DNA from: Flavobacteriaceae bacterium CRH
Lineage (GTDB): Bacteria; Bacteroidota; Bacteroidia; Flavobacteriales; Flavobacteriaceae
Direction of reading: 5' to 3'
Assembly (NCBI GenBank): GCA_001507425.1
Contig: LMAJ01000013.1
Span: forward strand, 62,001 to 126,000
Length of the DNA stretch: 64,000 bases
Each line of letters begins with the position of its first letter. Within the stretch, counting starts at the first letter, position 1. The position numbers and the translations under genes are program-made. Below the pieces are notes generated by a model. It was given only the letters and a program-made list of their open reading frames with translations. It ran no database searches and was not told the DNA's origin. This document shows positions 43,621-52,842 of the stretch, piece by piece.

Positions 43621-44673
43621 TCACCATTGCAATAAAACCCGTTGTGCCGAAAATCCGGGTCCAAAACTAAGCATCAGTCCTTTTTCTCCCGCTTTTGGGT
43701 TTCCATCCATAATTCTTTCTAAAACATATAAAACCGTTGCACTCGACATATTGCCGTATTGTTTTAGAACTTCTTTTGTGTCATCAATATTTTTTCCTAA
43801 TCCTGAAAAAAGTGATTCTACTGTGGTAACAATCTTTTTTCCGCCAGGATGAAATATCATGTGATCGATATCTTTTATTTCTAAATTATTTTTTTCCAGA
43901 AACGGATGAATAATATCTCCAAAATGAGATGCAATAGTATTTGGAACTTCAATATCTAAAACCATTTGCAAACCGCTGTTGGTGAGTTTAAATCCCATCA
44001 TGTGTTCCGCATCATAAAAATGATACATTTCTTCATTGATTATTTCAGGGCCATTATCATCTTCATAAGAAGATAACAGGCAACAAGCGGCTCCATCTCC
44101 AAAAATAGCTGCACTTACAATGTTGGGCATAGAAAAATCATCAAGCTGAAATGTTGCTGTTGGAGATTCTACGGCTATTACAGCAGCACGTTTTCCGGGA
44201 TTCGATTTCAGAAAGTTTTTAGCATAGATAATTCCGGATATTCCTGCAGCACAACCCATTTCAGTTACCGGAAGGCGTACAATATCTTGTTTCAGTTTCA
44301 TTTTATTAATAAGATATGCATCTAAAGACGGAATCATAATTCCGGTGCAACTTACTGTAATAATATAATCCAGTGTTTGCGGGTCCCAATTGGCTTTATT
44401 TAATGCTTTCTGAAGAACTTGTTCGCCCAAAATAATAACTTCCCGACTGTAAATATCGTTTTTATCTTCAAATGATGTTGCTGTAAAAACTTCTTGCGGA
44501 TCCATTATTGAGTAACGTTTGTCTACGGCGGCAGCTTCAAATATTTTTTTTACTTTTTTTATAAAACGTTCGTCTTGTCCCGACAGCCATTGATCCAGAA
44601 ACGGAAGTATGTCTGCAGTTGCACGTGAATATTGTGGTAGTTGCTTGGCAACAGTTACTATTTTTACACTCAT
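43621..44673 (-). CDS. Type III polyketide synthase (chalcone synthase superfamily)
   Basis: The 350-residue protein is a complete type III PKS. The catalytic triad is Cys141 (TEMGCAAGISG), His275 (MIFHPGGKKI) and Asn308 (YGNMSSATVLYVL); the C-terminal GFGPG-type loop reads SFGPGFSAQRVLL. It belongs to the bacterial group that extends fatty acyl starters with malonyl-CoA to alkylpyrones or alkylresorcinols rather than to plant-like chalcone synthases, judged by its beginning and the absence of plant motifs. It overlaps the methyltransferase gene by four bases, and the FAD enzyme is directly before that. The starter may come from the carrier protein system encoded downstream. Confidence 0.93.
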   Translation of the reverse strand: MSVKIVTVAKQLPQYSRATADILPFLDQWLSGQDERFIKKVKKIFEAAAVDKRYSIMDPQEVFTATSFEDKNDIYSREVIILGEQVLQKALNKANWDPQTLDYIITVSCTGIMIPSLDAYLINKMKLKQDIVRLPVTEMGCAAGISGIIYAKNFLKSNPGKRAAVIAVESPTATFQLDDFSMPNIVSAAIFGDGAACCLLSSYEDDNGPEIINEEMYHFYDAEHMMGFKLTNSGLQMVLDIEVPNTIASHFGDIIHPFLEKNNLEIKDIDHMIFHPGGKKIVTTVESLFSGLGKNIDDTKEVLKQYGNMSSATVLYVLERIMDGNPKAGEKGLMLSFGPGFSAQRVLLQW

Positions 44674-45383
44674 TTTTTAGCAATTATCCACTGGTAGCGA
44701 AAAGCCCATTTCCAGTTTATGGTATAGTTTTTTAAATTTAGTTTTTTAGAGAATTCATGAAGTTCATTTTTCTTAAATCCTCTTAAAATAGATACGAGCC
44801 CATCTTCGCGGGACATTTTGGTTAAATTAAATACAATACCAATCAATTCAAAAAGGCGATACGCCAATTTACTGCGATGTAAGTCATTAACTATGATACC
44901 AACTTTGGCGTTGTTATTAAAGATAGTAATTATATTTAATATTTCGGCATTGGTAAAATGATGTAAAGTAAGGGTACATAAGACAATGTCGTATTTTATG
45001 GCTTTAAAGCTTTCGCTAAAAATATCGACACATTGATACTCAATATTAGAATATTCGCTCGATAATGTTTTAGCATAATTTATAGTAAAATGATTAGCAT
45101 CAATTCCTATAAGTTTAAAATTCAGATTGTTGTTTTTACCGAATTTCGCGAGCATGCGCAACATATCGCCATTGCCACAACCTATATCGGTTATTGTTAT
45201 TGTTTTACTAGTATCAGATTGTTTTAATAATTTTTTTATTCCGTTTAGTGTTACTTTGTTTCCACCGAGTGATTGATTGATATGTGCAATTTGATCAAGT
45301 GTAGCTCTTAATTCTTCTCCCTGAAGAGAAAAATCATCCATTATTTCAGTTTCCTGTGTTCTATGTTGCGTATTTAATGCCAT
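44670..45383 (-). CDS. SAM-dependent methyltransferase of the polyketide operon
   Basis: The 237-residue protein is a class I methyltransferase with the SAM loop ITDIGCGNGDMLRML (64-78), LIGIDANHF at the end of strand 2, a CVDIF acidic loop and the LCTLTLHHF post-motif. It most resembles UbiE/Coq5-like and small-molecule O- or C-methyltransferases. ATG at 45383 directly abuts the stop of the FAD gene; Met15 (MDDFSLQGEEL) is an alternative start. It likely methylates the ring made by the type III PKS next to it, as SrsB does in Streptomyces griseus. Confidence 0.9.
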   Translation of the reverse strand: MALNTQHRTQETEIMDDFSLQGEELRATLDQIAHINQSLGGNKVTLNGIKKLLKQSDTSKTITITDIGCGNGDMLRMLAKFGKNNNLNFKLIGIDANHFTINYAKTLSSEYSNIEYQCVDIFSESFKAIKYDIVLCTLTLHHFTNAEILNIITIFNNNAKVGIIVNDLHRSKLAYRLFELIGIVFNLTKMSREDGLVSILRGFKKNELHEFSKKLNLKNYTINWKWAFRYQWIIAKK

Positions 45384-46511
45384 TTAATTGATTGCTATGG
45401 GTTTACCATGCGTTTGTTTTATGATTCCGGGAAGTATTCCGGGAAACGATGCCACTATTGCAACAAGTATATTTGTAATGTTTTTATGGGTTAAGATTCC
45501 TGCCAGGATTCGGCCCATAAACAATCTTTTTCCAAAATGGTTTTTCCATTCTTTAGCATAATTTTTTTCTAATGATGCTCTGGACATTTGTTTGTCTGAA
45601 TAATAATCCAGGATTAATTCGGAAGCTATTTTTGCACTATGAATTGCCATTGCCATTCCGTTACCACAAAGCGGATGAATAAGTCCGGCCGTATCGCCAA
45701 TCATTAAAATATGATTTTCGACAGCTTGTTTTTCATCAAAAGAAATCTGGCTTATTGTTAGTGGTTTTTCAAATAGAAGTTTACTATTTTCAAAAATGGC
45801 TTTTAGATGTTTGTTTTTATAAAGTACATTTTGCTGATAATCTTCAATATTTTTATATTGTTTAAAAGTGGCATAATCAGCCAGGTAACAAATGTTTATG
45901 ATGTTGTTTTCTACTTTAGAAACACCACAATAACCGCCTTTAAAATTGTGCAAAGCAACAAGATTATGATCTAAATCACCAGAATAATGAGCTTTTACAG
46001 CTAACCACGGAGATTTTTTATTAATAAAATTTCGATCTAAAACCTGATCTAGATTCGAGCGTTTGCCAAAAGCACCCAAAACTATTTTTGCCGTTATAAT
46101 TTGATTTGAAGTTGTAACAGAAAAAAGATCATTTTGAAAAGAAACATCAGTAACGGTTTCTTTAATAATAATGCAATTGTTTGATAATGCTTTTTGATAT
46201 AAAAAAGTATCGAGTGCATATCTGCTAATGCCAAATCCTCCTAACGGAAGTTTTGCTGTTGCAGCTTTTCCATTATTTGAAGTAAACTCAAATTTAGAGA
46301 TGTTTGTGGGGTCAAGTGCTGAAACATCGGCGCCAAGCCATTCAAGATAGGGGAGGATTTCATTAGAAATGTATTCTCCACAAACTTTATGTCGCGGATA
46401 ATTTGATTTTTCAATCAGTACTACTTTTAAATCCTTTTTAGAGAGATGTATAGCCGCAGACAAACCTGCGAGTCCGCCACCAATTATTATTACATCCGGA
46501 TTTGTTTTCAT
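45384..46511 (-). CDS. FAD-dependent oxidoreductase (geranylgeranyl-reductase-like / flavoprotein hydroxylase)
   Basis: The 375-residue protein has an N-terminal GxGxxG FAD site (IIIGGGLAGLSAA), the YPRHKVCGEYIS segment shared by geranylgeranyl reductases and aromatic hydroxylases, and the second FAD motif IGDTAGLIHPLCGNGMAMA. It is the first gene of the minus-strand operon, directly followed by methyltransferase and type III PKS genes. In the srs cluster the third enzyme, SrsC, is a flavoprotein that hydroxylates the alkylresorcinol ring; a comparable role is likely here. Reduction of a double bond is the alternative. Confidence 0.88.
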   Translation of the reverse strand: MKTNPDVIIIGGGLAGLSAAIHLSKKDLKVVLIEKSNYPRHKVCGEYISNEILPYLEWLGADVSALDPTNISKFEFTSNNGKAATAKLPLGGFGISRYALDTFLYQKALSNNCIIIKETVTDVSFQNDLFSVTTSNQIITAKIVLGAFGKRSNLDQVLDRNFINKKSPWLAVKAHYSGDLDHNLVALHNFKGGYCGVSKVENNIINICYLADYATFKQYKNIEDYQQNVLYKNKHLKAIFENSKLLFEKPLTISQISFDEKQAVENHILMIGDTAGLIHPLCGNGMAMAIHSAKIASELILDYYSDKQMSRASLEKNYAKEWKNHFGKRLFMGRILAGILTHKNITNILVAIVASFPGILPGIIKQTHGKPIAIN

Positions 46512-46699
46512 ATTACCAATTTAGTCATTAAATCTCACAAAATGGTAATGACTGTGCTATTAAATTTATTTCGATTTTAAAAAAATGAAGATTTAATTGA
46601 GCAGAAATAAACTACATGCTTTTGCACATAAAAACGCAATTATTTTAAAAGCATATCGTTTTGCCTTTTAGGTTTTTATGAAATGTATTATATCTAAAA

Positions 46700-46732
46700 G
46701 CCCCCAGTTTCAAACTTTATGAAACTGAGGGC
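46700..46732 (-). terminator. Terminator of the Oar-like receptor gene
   Basis: A 13-base stem with one mismatch (GCCCCCAGTTTCA with TGAAACTGAGGGC) and a seven-base loop lies 31 bases after the stop; CTTTTAG follows on the minus strand. Confidence 0.75.
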
Positions 46733-46763
46733 AATTAAAAAAATAAAATTAAAACACAATCTT

Positions 46764-49700
46764 TTAGAACGAATACCTAACTCCAAATTGTCCTTGGAAT
46801 CTTGAGGCTAATTGATCTACAGTATAAGGTGATGCGGTAGGTTTTTGGAAAGTATATGTTGGATCGCCAGTAGCAACTCCGCCTAAGTTTCCTGATTTTG
46901 TTAAACCTAAATTTGCTGTTGAATTGTATGTGTTTGGAACAAAATAACTTCTTCCCCAATCTTTGTTGATAAGGTTTCCAACGTTTGCCACGCTAAATGA
47001 GATTTGGAATGTCCCTACTTTCGAAACTTTAATTTCATCCATTAATTTCAAATCTGCCTGAATGTTCCATGGAGTAGTATCGCCATTTCTTTCTGTGAAG
47101 GTTCCTCTTCTGCTTTTTAAATAATCATTTCCATTAATAAAAGATTCATAATCAGCTACTTGTTGAGCCGCTGTCGCAGATGGAACTCCGGTTGAACTTA
47201 CCCCAATATATTTAGCCGCTTCTGTTGCATCTTTAAAGATGTAAGCCAGTCCTGCTGCTTGTCCTGTTCCGGCAATGGTTGAGTTTACAAATCCCCATGA
47301 AAAAGGATTTCCTGATTGTGCATTAAAATACACGTTTGCAGAGAAAGTATTGTTGTCAGCCACTTTTACGGCATATCCAACATTAGAAACAATTCTGTGT
47401 TTGATATTAAAATTAGAAGTTGCCAATTGCGGATCATTTGGTGTCAATGATTGGTTCATTTGAAAGTTACTTTCCATAGAGTTACGAATTCCGTTTGTAA
47501 CGTCTCTTGAATCTCCATAAGTATAAGCAACCATAAAATTAATACCAAAATCGTATGTTTTTGAGATCATTTCAGTAATGCTATATCTGTATCCTTTGCT
47601 TGTATTTGATAATAAATAGGCATTTGAAAAAGCTGAATTTATATTAGCTGCATAAATTGGCATTTGGTGATTGGTATCGTAAGAAAAATAAGTTGGGTTA
47701 TCTGTTTTATTTACTTGTTGAAATTCAAGGTCACGAATTACTTTTGTATAAATACCTTCAGTCGTAAATTTATATCCACCGATGATTTTATCTATAGCAA
47801 GAGAGTTTCTTAAAACAGCCGGTATTTTAAATTTATTGTCAATTAAATCCGCCTGAACTTTTGGAGTTGCATCATGATATCCGTTTAATCCATTGGTTGC
47901 CAAAGGATCTCCGGCAGCTGTAACTTGTGCTGCAGTTAAGTTGTTTTTATCGTAACTTCCGTAACCTACACCGTCATTATAATAGGCATAACCTAACCAT
48001 GCAAACGGGATTCTACCTGTAAATACTCCTGAACCACCTCTTAAAACTAGCGTCTTATCTTCGTCTACATTATATGTAAATCCAATTCTTGGAGAAACTA
48101 ATGCTGTACTAAAAAAGTTGTTTTTGATTTGATTTAAAGGTGTATAAGAATATGTTGTACCATAATTTGGATCAGCCGGTGAATTTTGTACCTGCGAACT
48201 CAAGTTTGGTTTTGTTGGTAAATCTGTATAATCAATTCTAACGCCTGGCGTAACTTTTAGTTTGTTACCAATTCTAATTTCATCCTGAACATAAAAACTA
48301 TAAAGATTTACTTTGAATTTAGCATACGGATTATTAAAAATATCATCTCTTGTAGAACCATCAAAAGCATAAGTTCCACGAACACGAGAAGGTAATTTAT
48401 TGTAAAAATCATCTAAAGATTTGTATGAAACCCTTCCGTTAAGTGCGTTTACAAATCCGTAATTGATGTCGTAGAATTCGTTGTGCGTACCAAATAATAA
48501 GGTATGGTTTCCTGTTTTGTAGGTAAGGTTGTCTGTAATTTCAGCCGTGTTTTGTTTCATATTAAAAACAGTAGCTTCACGATCATTTCCTAAGAAAATA
48601 GTTCCTCCGTTATAGCCAATTTCTGCTTGGGGAAACATTGCATTGCCTGATTTTGGATTACGATAATCTTTAATGGCAGAATAACTTGCAATAAATGAAT
48701 TTGACCACTGACTGTTGAAATGACTTTTTAATTCTAAAACAGTACTAATTGATTGGTTTTTCTGTGTAAAATCCATGCTGGAAAACCTGAAGTTTGCCGC
48801 ATCACGCTCTAAGTTTGAAGCTTCAGAAATTACGGTATTGTTTCTTAACGAAAGAGAATGTTTGTCATTAATTTTCCAATCTAATTTATTGAAGAATTTT
48901 TGGCTTTTTGCAAAGTTGTTATAGGCGCCATAACTTCCCGGATCAAACCCGTAATTTGCTTTAACGAAATTCGAGATTTGTTCTGCTGTAGCATTATCAA
49001 CCAATGAAGTTAATTTTCCGTCAGAATTTGTTTGTCCCGCATTGTAAAATAATGGGTCTGTCCTTTCAGCATATTCCATATTTGTAAAGAAGAATAATTT
49101 GTCTTTTACAATTGGTAAACCTAATCTAAAACCTACTTGATAATCACCAAATGAATTTGGCATTTTAGAACCGTCGCCTGCATTGTTTGGACCTGTTATA
49201 GCGGCATTTCTTCCGTAACTGTAAATAGATCCGCTTACTTTATTTGTACCGCTGCGGGTTACTGCATTTACGCTTCCGCCCAGAAAGTTACCCAATTTAA
49301 TATCATAAGGAGCAATATAAACCTGAATGTCCTGTATCGCATCTAAACTTATAGAGTTAGAACGTGTGCTGCTTCCCGGCATTCCTGAAGTTCCGGATTG
49401 ACCTCCTAAAGATGGGCTAAAACCAATTGCATCGTTATTTATAGAACCGTCAATCGTTACGTTATTGTATCTGAAATTGGTTCCTGCAAAAGAGTTGTTA
49501 GAACTCTGCGGAACTAGTTTAGTAACATCCTGAATTCCCCTGTTAATTAACGGAAGACCATTTACTTGTTTCTCATTAATATTGGTTCCGTTGTTTTTAG
49601 ATGAAGGTTTAGAACTTGTAATTACAACTTCTTCCAATACATTATTATCAGCTTTGTTAACCACAATTGTTGGTAAATCGTTGTCGCCCAGTGCTAAAAA

Positions 49701-49979
49701 TATTTGTGCATTAGAATAATCTTTGGTGTCCTTGCTTTTAATTTCAAGTTCGTAAGGACCACCGGCATTTAAATTTTCGAAACTAAACCTACCTTGTTTA
49801 TCAGTTACAGCTCTGTAAACTGAGTTTGTTGGTAAATGTGTTAATGTTACCTCGGCATCATTAAGAGGGCTTGTACCATCGCTAACTTTTGCAGATAAGG
49901 AAGAGGTTGTAATTTGGGCAAAAATGTTTCCCATAACGAGAAACATCAAAGCCGAAAAAAAGAGTCTTAGTTTTGTCAT
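46764..49979 (-). CDS. Oar-like TonB-dependent outer membrane protein
   Basis: The 1071-residue protein begins with a signal peptide (cleavage near NIFAQI), has a carboxypeptidase-regulatory-like domain (about 22-105, with SDGTSPLNDAEVTLTHLPTNSVYRAVTDKQGRFSFENL), a plug (about 130-245, with GIQDVTKLVPQSS, DAIQDIQVYIAPYDIKLGNFLGGSVNAVTRSGTN) and a large barrel ending in GVRYSF. This order and the Ser/Gly-rich GTSGMPGSSTRSNS segment fit the Oar family (first known from Myxococcus), whose members are required for protease secretion, peptide uptake or development in some species. Cargo is unknown. It has its own transcript after the polyketide operon start region (252-base gap without ORF or clear signal). 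Confidence 0.9.
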   Translation of the reverse strand: MTKLRLFFSALMFLVMGNIFAQITTSSLSAKVSDGTSPLNDAEVTLTHLPTNSVYRAVTDKQGRFSFENLNAGGPYELEIKSKDTKDYSNAQIFLALGDNDLPTIVVNKADNNVLEEVVITSSKPSSKNNGTNINEKQVNGLPLINRGIQDVTKLVPQSSNNSFAGTNFRYNNVTIDGSINNDAIGFSPSLGGQSGTSGMPGSSTRSNSISLDAIQDIQVYIAPYDIKLGNFLGGSVNAVTRSGTNKVSGSIYSYGRNAAITGPNNAGDGSKMPNSFGDYQVGFRLGLPIVKDKLFFFTNMEYAERTDPLFYNAGQTNSDGKLTSLVDNATAEQISNFVKANYGFDPGSYGAYNNFAKSQKFFNKLDWKINDKHSLSLRNNTVISEASNLERDAANFRFSSMDFTQKNQSISTVLELKSHFNSQWSNSFIASYSAIKDYRNPKSGNAMFPQAEIGYNGGTIFLGNDREATVFNMKQNTAEITDNLTYKTGNHTLLFGTHNEFYDINYGFVNALNGRVSYKSLDDFYNKLPSRVRGTYAFDGSTRDDIFNNPYAKFKVNLYSFYVQDEIRIGNKLKVTPGVRIDYTDLPTKPNLSSQVQNSPADPNYGTTYSYTPLNQIKNNFFSTALVSPRIGFTYNVDEDKTLVLRGGSGVFTGRIPFAWLGYAYYNDGVGYGSYDKNNLTAAQVTAAGDPLATNGLNGYHDATPKVQADLIDNKFKIPAVLRNSLAIDKIIGGYKFTTEGIYTKVIRDLEFQQVNKTDNPTYFSYDTNHQMPIYAANINSAFSNAYLLSNTSKGYRYSITEMISKTYDFGINFMVAYTYGDSRDVTNGIRNSMESNFQMNQSLTPNDPQLATSNFNIKHRIVSNVGYAVKVADNNTFSANVYFNAQSGNPFSWGFVNSTIAGTGQAAGLAYIFKDATEAAKYIGVSSTGVPSATAAQQVADYESFINGNDYLKSRRGTFTERNGDTTPWNIQADLKLMDEIKVSKVGTFQISFSVANVGNLINKDWGRSYFVPNTYNSTANLGLTKSGNLGGVATGDPTYTFQKPTASPYTVDQLASRFQGQFGVRYSF

Positions 49980-51474
49980 GTTGTTTTTAGTTTTTATTTG
50001 ACAAAGAAACTCTGTTTGTTTCGATCAGATTTAACGCTTTTGTTAACTTAAAATCATAAAACAATTCATTGTTAAGTTACAATTATGAAGATGTTATTTT
50101 CTTAAAATTGATTTAAGCCTTTAAAATCAATTGTTTGTGTAAAATGCTTTAAAATAGTAGATTAGAAGCGGATTTAAAGTAGATTAGAAAAAGATTAGAG
50201 TGTTAAGCCATTGTTACGGATTGTAAAAAACGATATCATCTACTAGTAATTTTTCACGCAGATTTGACAGATTTATGCAGATTTAAACTGATTTTTATTG
50301 TTGAATTTTTTCACGCAGATTTTGCAGATTTAAATTGATTTTATTTTTTTTATGTGTTAAAAATTTTTCTCTCGCAGATTTTGCGGATTGAGCAGATTTT
50401 TTCCCATTTAAGTTTTATGCAGATTTAAATTGTATCTGCTTAATCTGCAAAATCTGCTTGAAAAAAAATAGTGTGCGCATTTTTGTCCTCGTTCGGAATG
50501 ACACAGATTGTCGATTATTATTGCGATGAATGGATTAAAATCCATCCCTACAAATGTTTCGAGCCTAAAGCTCTCTGATGAAGAGTTCCGGAGGAACGGA
50601 TTATTTTGTAGCAACGGTCCCGAAGCTTCGGGATTAATCCGTTGAAAAGAACAAAAAATTAGTTTTTATCATATAAATCGGGATGACAATCATTGTGGTT
50701 ACTTGCCTTCTTTATGGCGTAGCTACGGCACGCAAATGAAATCTAAAATTAAAGCTACCGATATTTTGTACCTAACGGTACAATAAACGGTCATCAACAA
50801 GACCAACGAATTCAAAATTAAATCTGCCAAATCTGCCAAATCAGCGAGCGAAAAATTCAATACATATTAAAAAAAATAAAATCAATTTAAATCTGCATAA
50901 ATCTGCCAAATCTGCGTGAAAAAACATTTTAAGGAAACAATAAAGAAAACGAAGTGCCTTTTCCGAGTTCAGAATCTACTATTAAATTGATGTCATGAAG
51001 TTTGAGAATTTGTGTAGAAAAAAAGATACCACGCTAAGTTTGTACCTAACGGTACAATAAACAGTCATCAACAAGACCAACGAATTCAAAATTAAATCTG
51101 CTGAATCTGCAAAATCAGCGAGCGAAAAATTCAACACATATCTAAAAATAAAATCAATTTAAATCTGCATAAATCTGCCAAATCTGCGTGAAAAAACATT
51201 TTAAGGAAATACCAAAGAAAACGAAGTGCCTTTTCCGAGTTCAGAATCTACTATTAAATTAATATTATGAAGTTTGAGAATTTGTGTAGAAAAAAAGATT
51301 CCACGCTAAGTTTGTACCTAACGGTAAAATAAACGATCATTAACAAGACCAACGAATTCAAAATTAAATCTGCTGAATCTGCCAAATCTGCGAGAGAAAA
51401 ATTCAACACATATTTAAAAAAATAAAATCAATTTAAATCTGCATAAATCTGTCAAATCTGCGTGAAAAAACATT
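49980..51474. repeat. Repeat-rich 1.5 kb intergenic zone between the Oar-like and histidine kinase genes
   Basis: It contains no supported gene. 50250-50460 holds degenerate copies of CGCAGATTTTGCAGATTTA on the plus strand; 50820-51470 holds the inverted form (AAATCTGCATAAATCTGC) as part of tandem units. Between them are a fragment related to the MITE-like element (about 50490-50520), the palindrome ATGGATTAAAATCCAT (near 50528), and a nested hairpin (50595-50643). 49980-50245 is AT-rich upstream sequence of the Oar-like gene without recognised signals. Confidence 0.8.
50595..50643. repeat. Nested palindromic (cruciform) element
   Basis: Outer arms AACGGATTA and TAATCCGTT enclose a perfect 16-base palindrome TCCCGAAGCTTCGGGA (50618-50633). 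This form fits REP-like elements seen between genes in Flavobacterium. It encodes nothing. Confidence 0.6.
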
Positions 51475-51563
51475 TTAAGGAAATACCAAAGAAAACGAAG
51501 TGCCTTTTCCGAGTTCAGAATCTACTATTAAATTAATATTATGAAGTTTAAGAATTTGTGTAG
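50765..51563. repeat. Three tandem ~273 bp repeats including the 3' end of the histidine kinase gene
   Basis: Blocks begin at 50765, 51039 and 51311 (periods 274 and 272) with TTTGTACCTAACGGTA. Each ends, on the minus strand, with the last ~30 codons of the kinase gene; only the third block is joined to the rest of the gene. Copies 1 and 2 still read GTSFSL(L/V)FP and stop, with copy 1 the most changed. The stretch between is ATCTGC-rich dispersed repeat. Confidence 0.88.
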
Positions 51564-52842
51564 TGATAAAAAGTCCTAATCCTTGTCCTTGAATATGACG
51601 TGTATTATCGCTTCTGAAGAAAAGATCAAAAATGGAATCTTTATCAGTGTCTGAAATTCCCGGGCCCTGATCAATAATCCTGATTACAAGTTTACCTTCA
51701 TTCGAAAAAGCTAAAACATTAACTTTTTCGGGAAATGAAAATTTTATTGCATTGTCTAATATATTGTATAAAGCAATAAAAAGCATGTGTTTATTGGCGT
51801 AAACCGAAAGTAAATCTTCATGATCTGCAATTTCGTTAAGGTTTACCGCAACTTTAGATTCCGGATATTCAATGGCTTTCTTTTCCAGAACATTCCACAG
51901 TATTTCGTCTATTCTGACGGTTTCCATTTGTTGCGGTTCTGAAAGTTCAAGTCCGGATAGAACCAAAAGTCCTTCGAGAGTTGCTTTAAGATGTAAAGTA
52001 TCTTTTCGAAGCGATTTTAATATTTCTTCGTATTGTTCGTTGGTTCTTGGCTGCTGCAATGAAACATCGATATCACCAATAATAATAGTAAGTGGTGTTT
52101 TTAACTCGTGTGAAGCATTTTTCAGAAAATTATTCTGGATCATAATACCACTTTCAAGCCTTTCTAAAAGATAATTAAAAGTAGTAACCAATTCTTTTAT
52201 TTCGTCTTTACTATTAGTCTGCGGAACTTCTAATCTCGAATGAAGATTTTCGGTTGTTATGGTATTTACTTTGGCAATAACTTCGGCAAAGGGGCGGAAA
52301 GTTTGTTTGGCTAAAAATGTTCCTAAAAGATAATTTAAAGGAATTCCCACCAAATAAAAAAGAATAAACATAAAACCTAGAATTTCAAGTTGTCGGTTTC
52401 CCGCTATGTCAATTCCTGAAACTACAATGATAAAATCGCCCTGATTGTCTTTATAAAAAAGCCCTACAAATTGCCTTTTATCTCTTGTAAAAGTGACTAA
52501 CTTTTCTTTTGCAATATTTTTTAAGTCTTTATCCGTTAATTTAAAATCAATATTATCATTTACATAAAGTTTGCTGGTTTTAGCATCATAAACCCGTATC
52601 GATTCATTATTGATTCGTTTGTATTGAAGTTCAATTTGCTTGTAACGCGCGCTGTTGAACTCTTTTATTTCATCTTTTTCAAAATAAAAAAGTGCCGTAG
52701 TCATGGCATGATCTTCAAGATTATCAAAATAAAGGTCTTTCATGTGACTGCGAAACAACAAAAAAGATCCGGCCATAAGAAAGCCGACTATAAAAGCAAA
52801 AAGCAAGGTAGAATTAACGGCTAACTTATTTTTAAGATTCAT
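51475..52842 (-). CDS. Two-component sensor histidine kinase
   Basis: The 455-residue membrane kinase has TM1 (about 12-31), a periplasmic sensor region (32-152), TM2 (about 153-176), a HAMP-like linker (178-232), HisKA with the phosphorylated His245 (NASHELKTPLT) and HATPase_c with the N box (LYNILDNAIKFS, 358-369), G1 (DQGPGIS) and G2 (GQGLGLFI). It partners the OmpR-type regulator whose gene overlaps it by 11 bases upstream. The signal is unknown; the arrangement resembles CusS/ArlS-type systems. The last codons are repeated twice downstream (see 50765-51563). Confidence 0.93.
   Translation of the reverse strand: MNLKNKLAVNSTLLFAFIVGFLMAGSFLLFRSHMKDLYFDNLEDHAMTTALFYFEKDEIKEFNSARYKQIELQYKRINNESIRVYDAKTSKLYVNDNIDFKLTDKDLKNIAKEKLVTFTRDKRQFVGLFYKDNQGDFIIVVSGIDIAGNRQLEILGFMFILFYLVGIPLNYLLGTFLAKQTFRPFAEVIAKVNTITTENLHSRLEVPQTNSKDEIKELVTTFNYLLERLESGIMIQNNFLKNASHELKTPLTIIIGDIDVSLQQPRTNEQYEEILKSLRKDTLHLKATLEGLLVLSGLELSEPQQMETVRIDEILWNVLEKKAIEYPESKVAVNLNEIADHEDLLSVYANKHMLFIALYNILDNAIKFSFPEKVNVLAFSNEGKLVIRIIDQGPGISDTDKDSIFDLFFRSDNTRHIQGQGLGLFITTQILKLHNINLIVDSELGKGTSFSLVFP

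Noticed and set aside
40537..46511. Flexirubin/aryl polyene (dar-type) gene cluster
   Set aside because: The many ketosynthases, DarA/DarB-type enzymes, ammonia lyase and glycosyl or acyl transferases of such clusters are absent. The type III PKS points to a different product.
50408..50614. 68-residue minus-strand ORF in the repeat zone
   Set aside because: It runs across the palindromic and ATCTGC repeats and a MITE-related fragment, so its sequence is explained by repeats.
50250..51480. CRISPR array
   Set aside because: The ATCTGC units are degenerate and irregularly spaced with no unique spacers of even length, and no cas genes are near.
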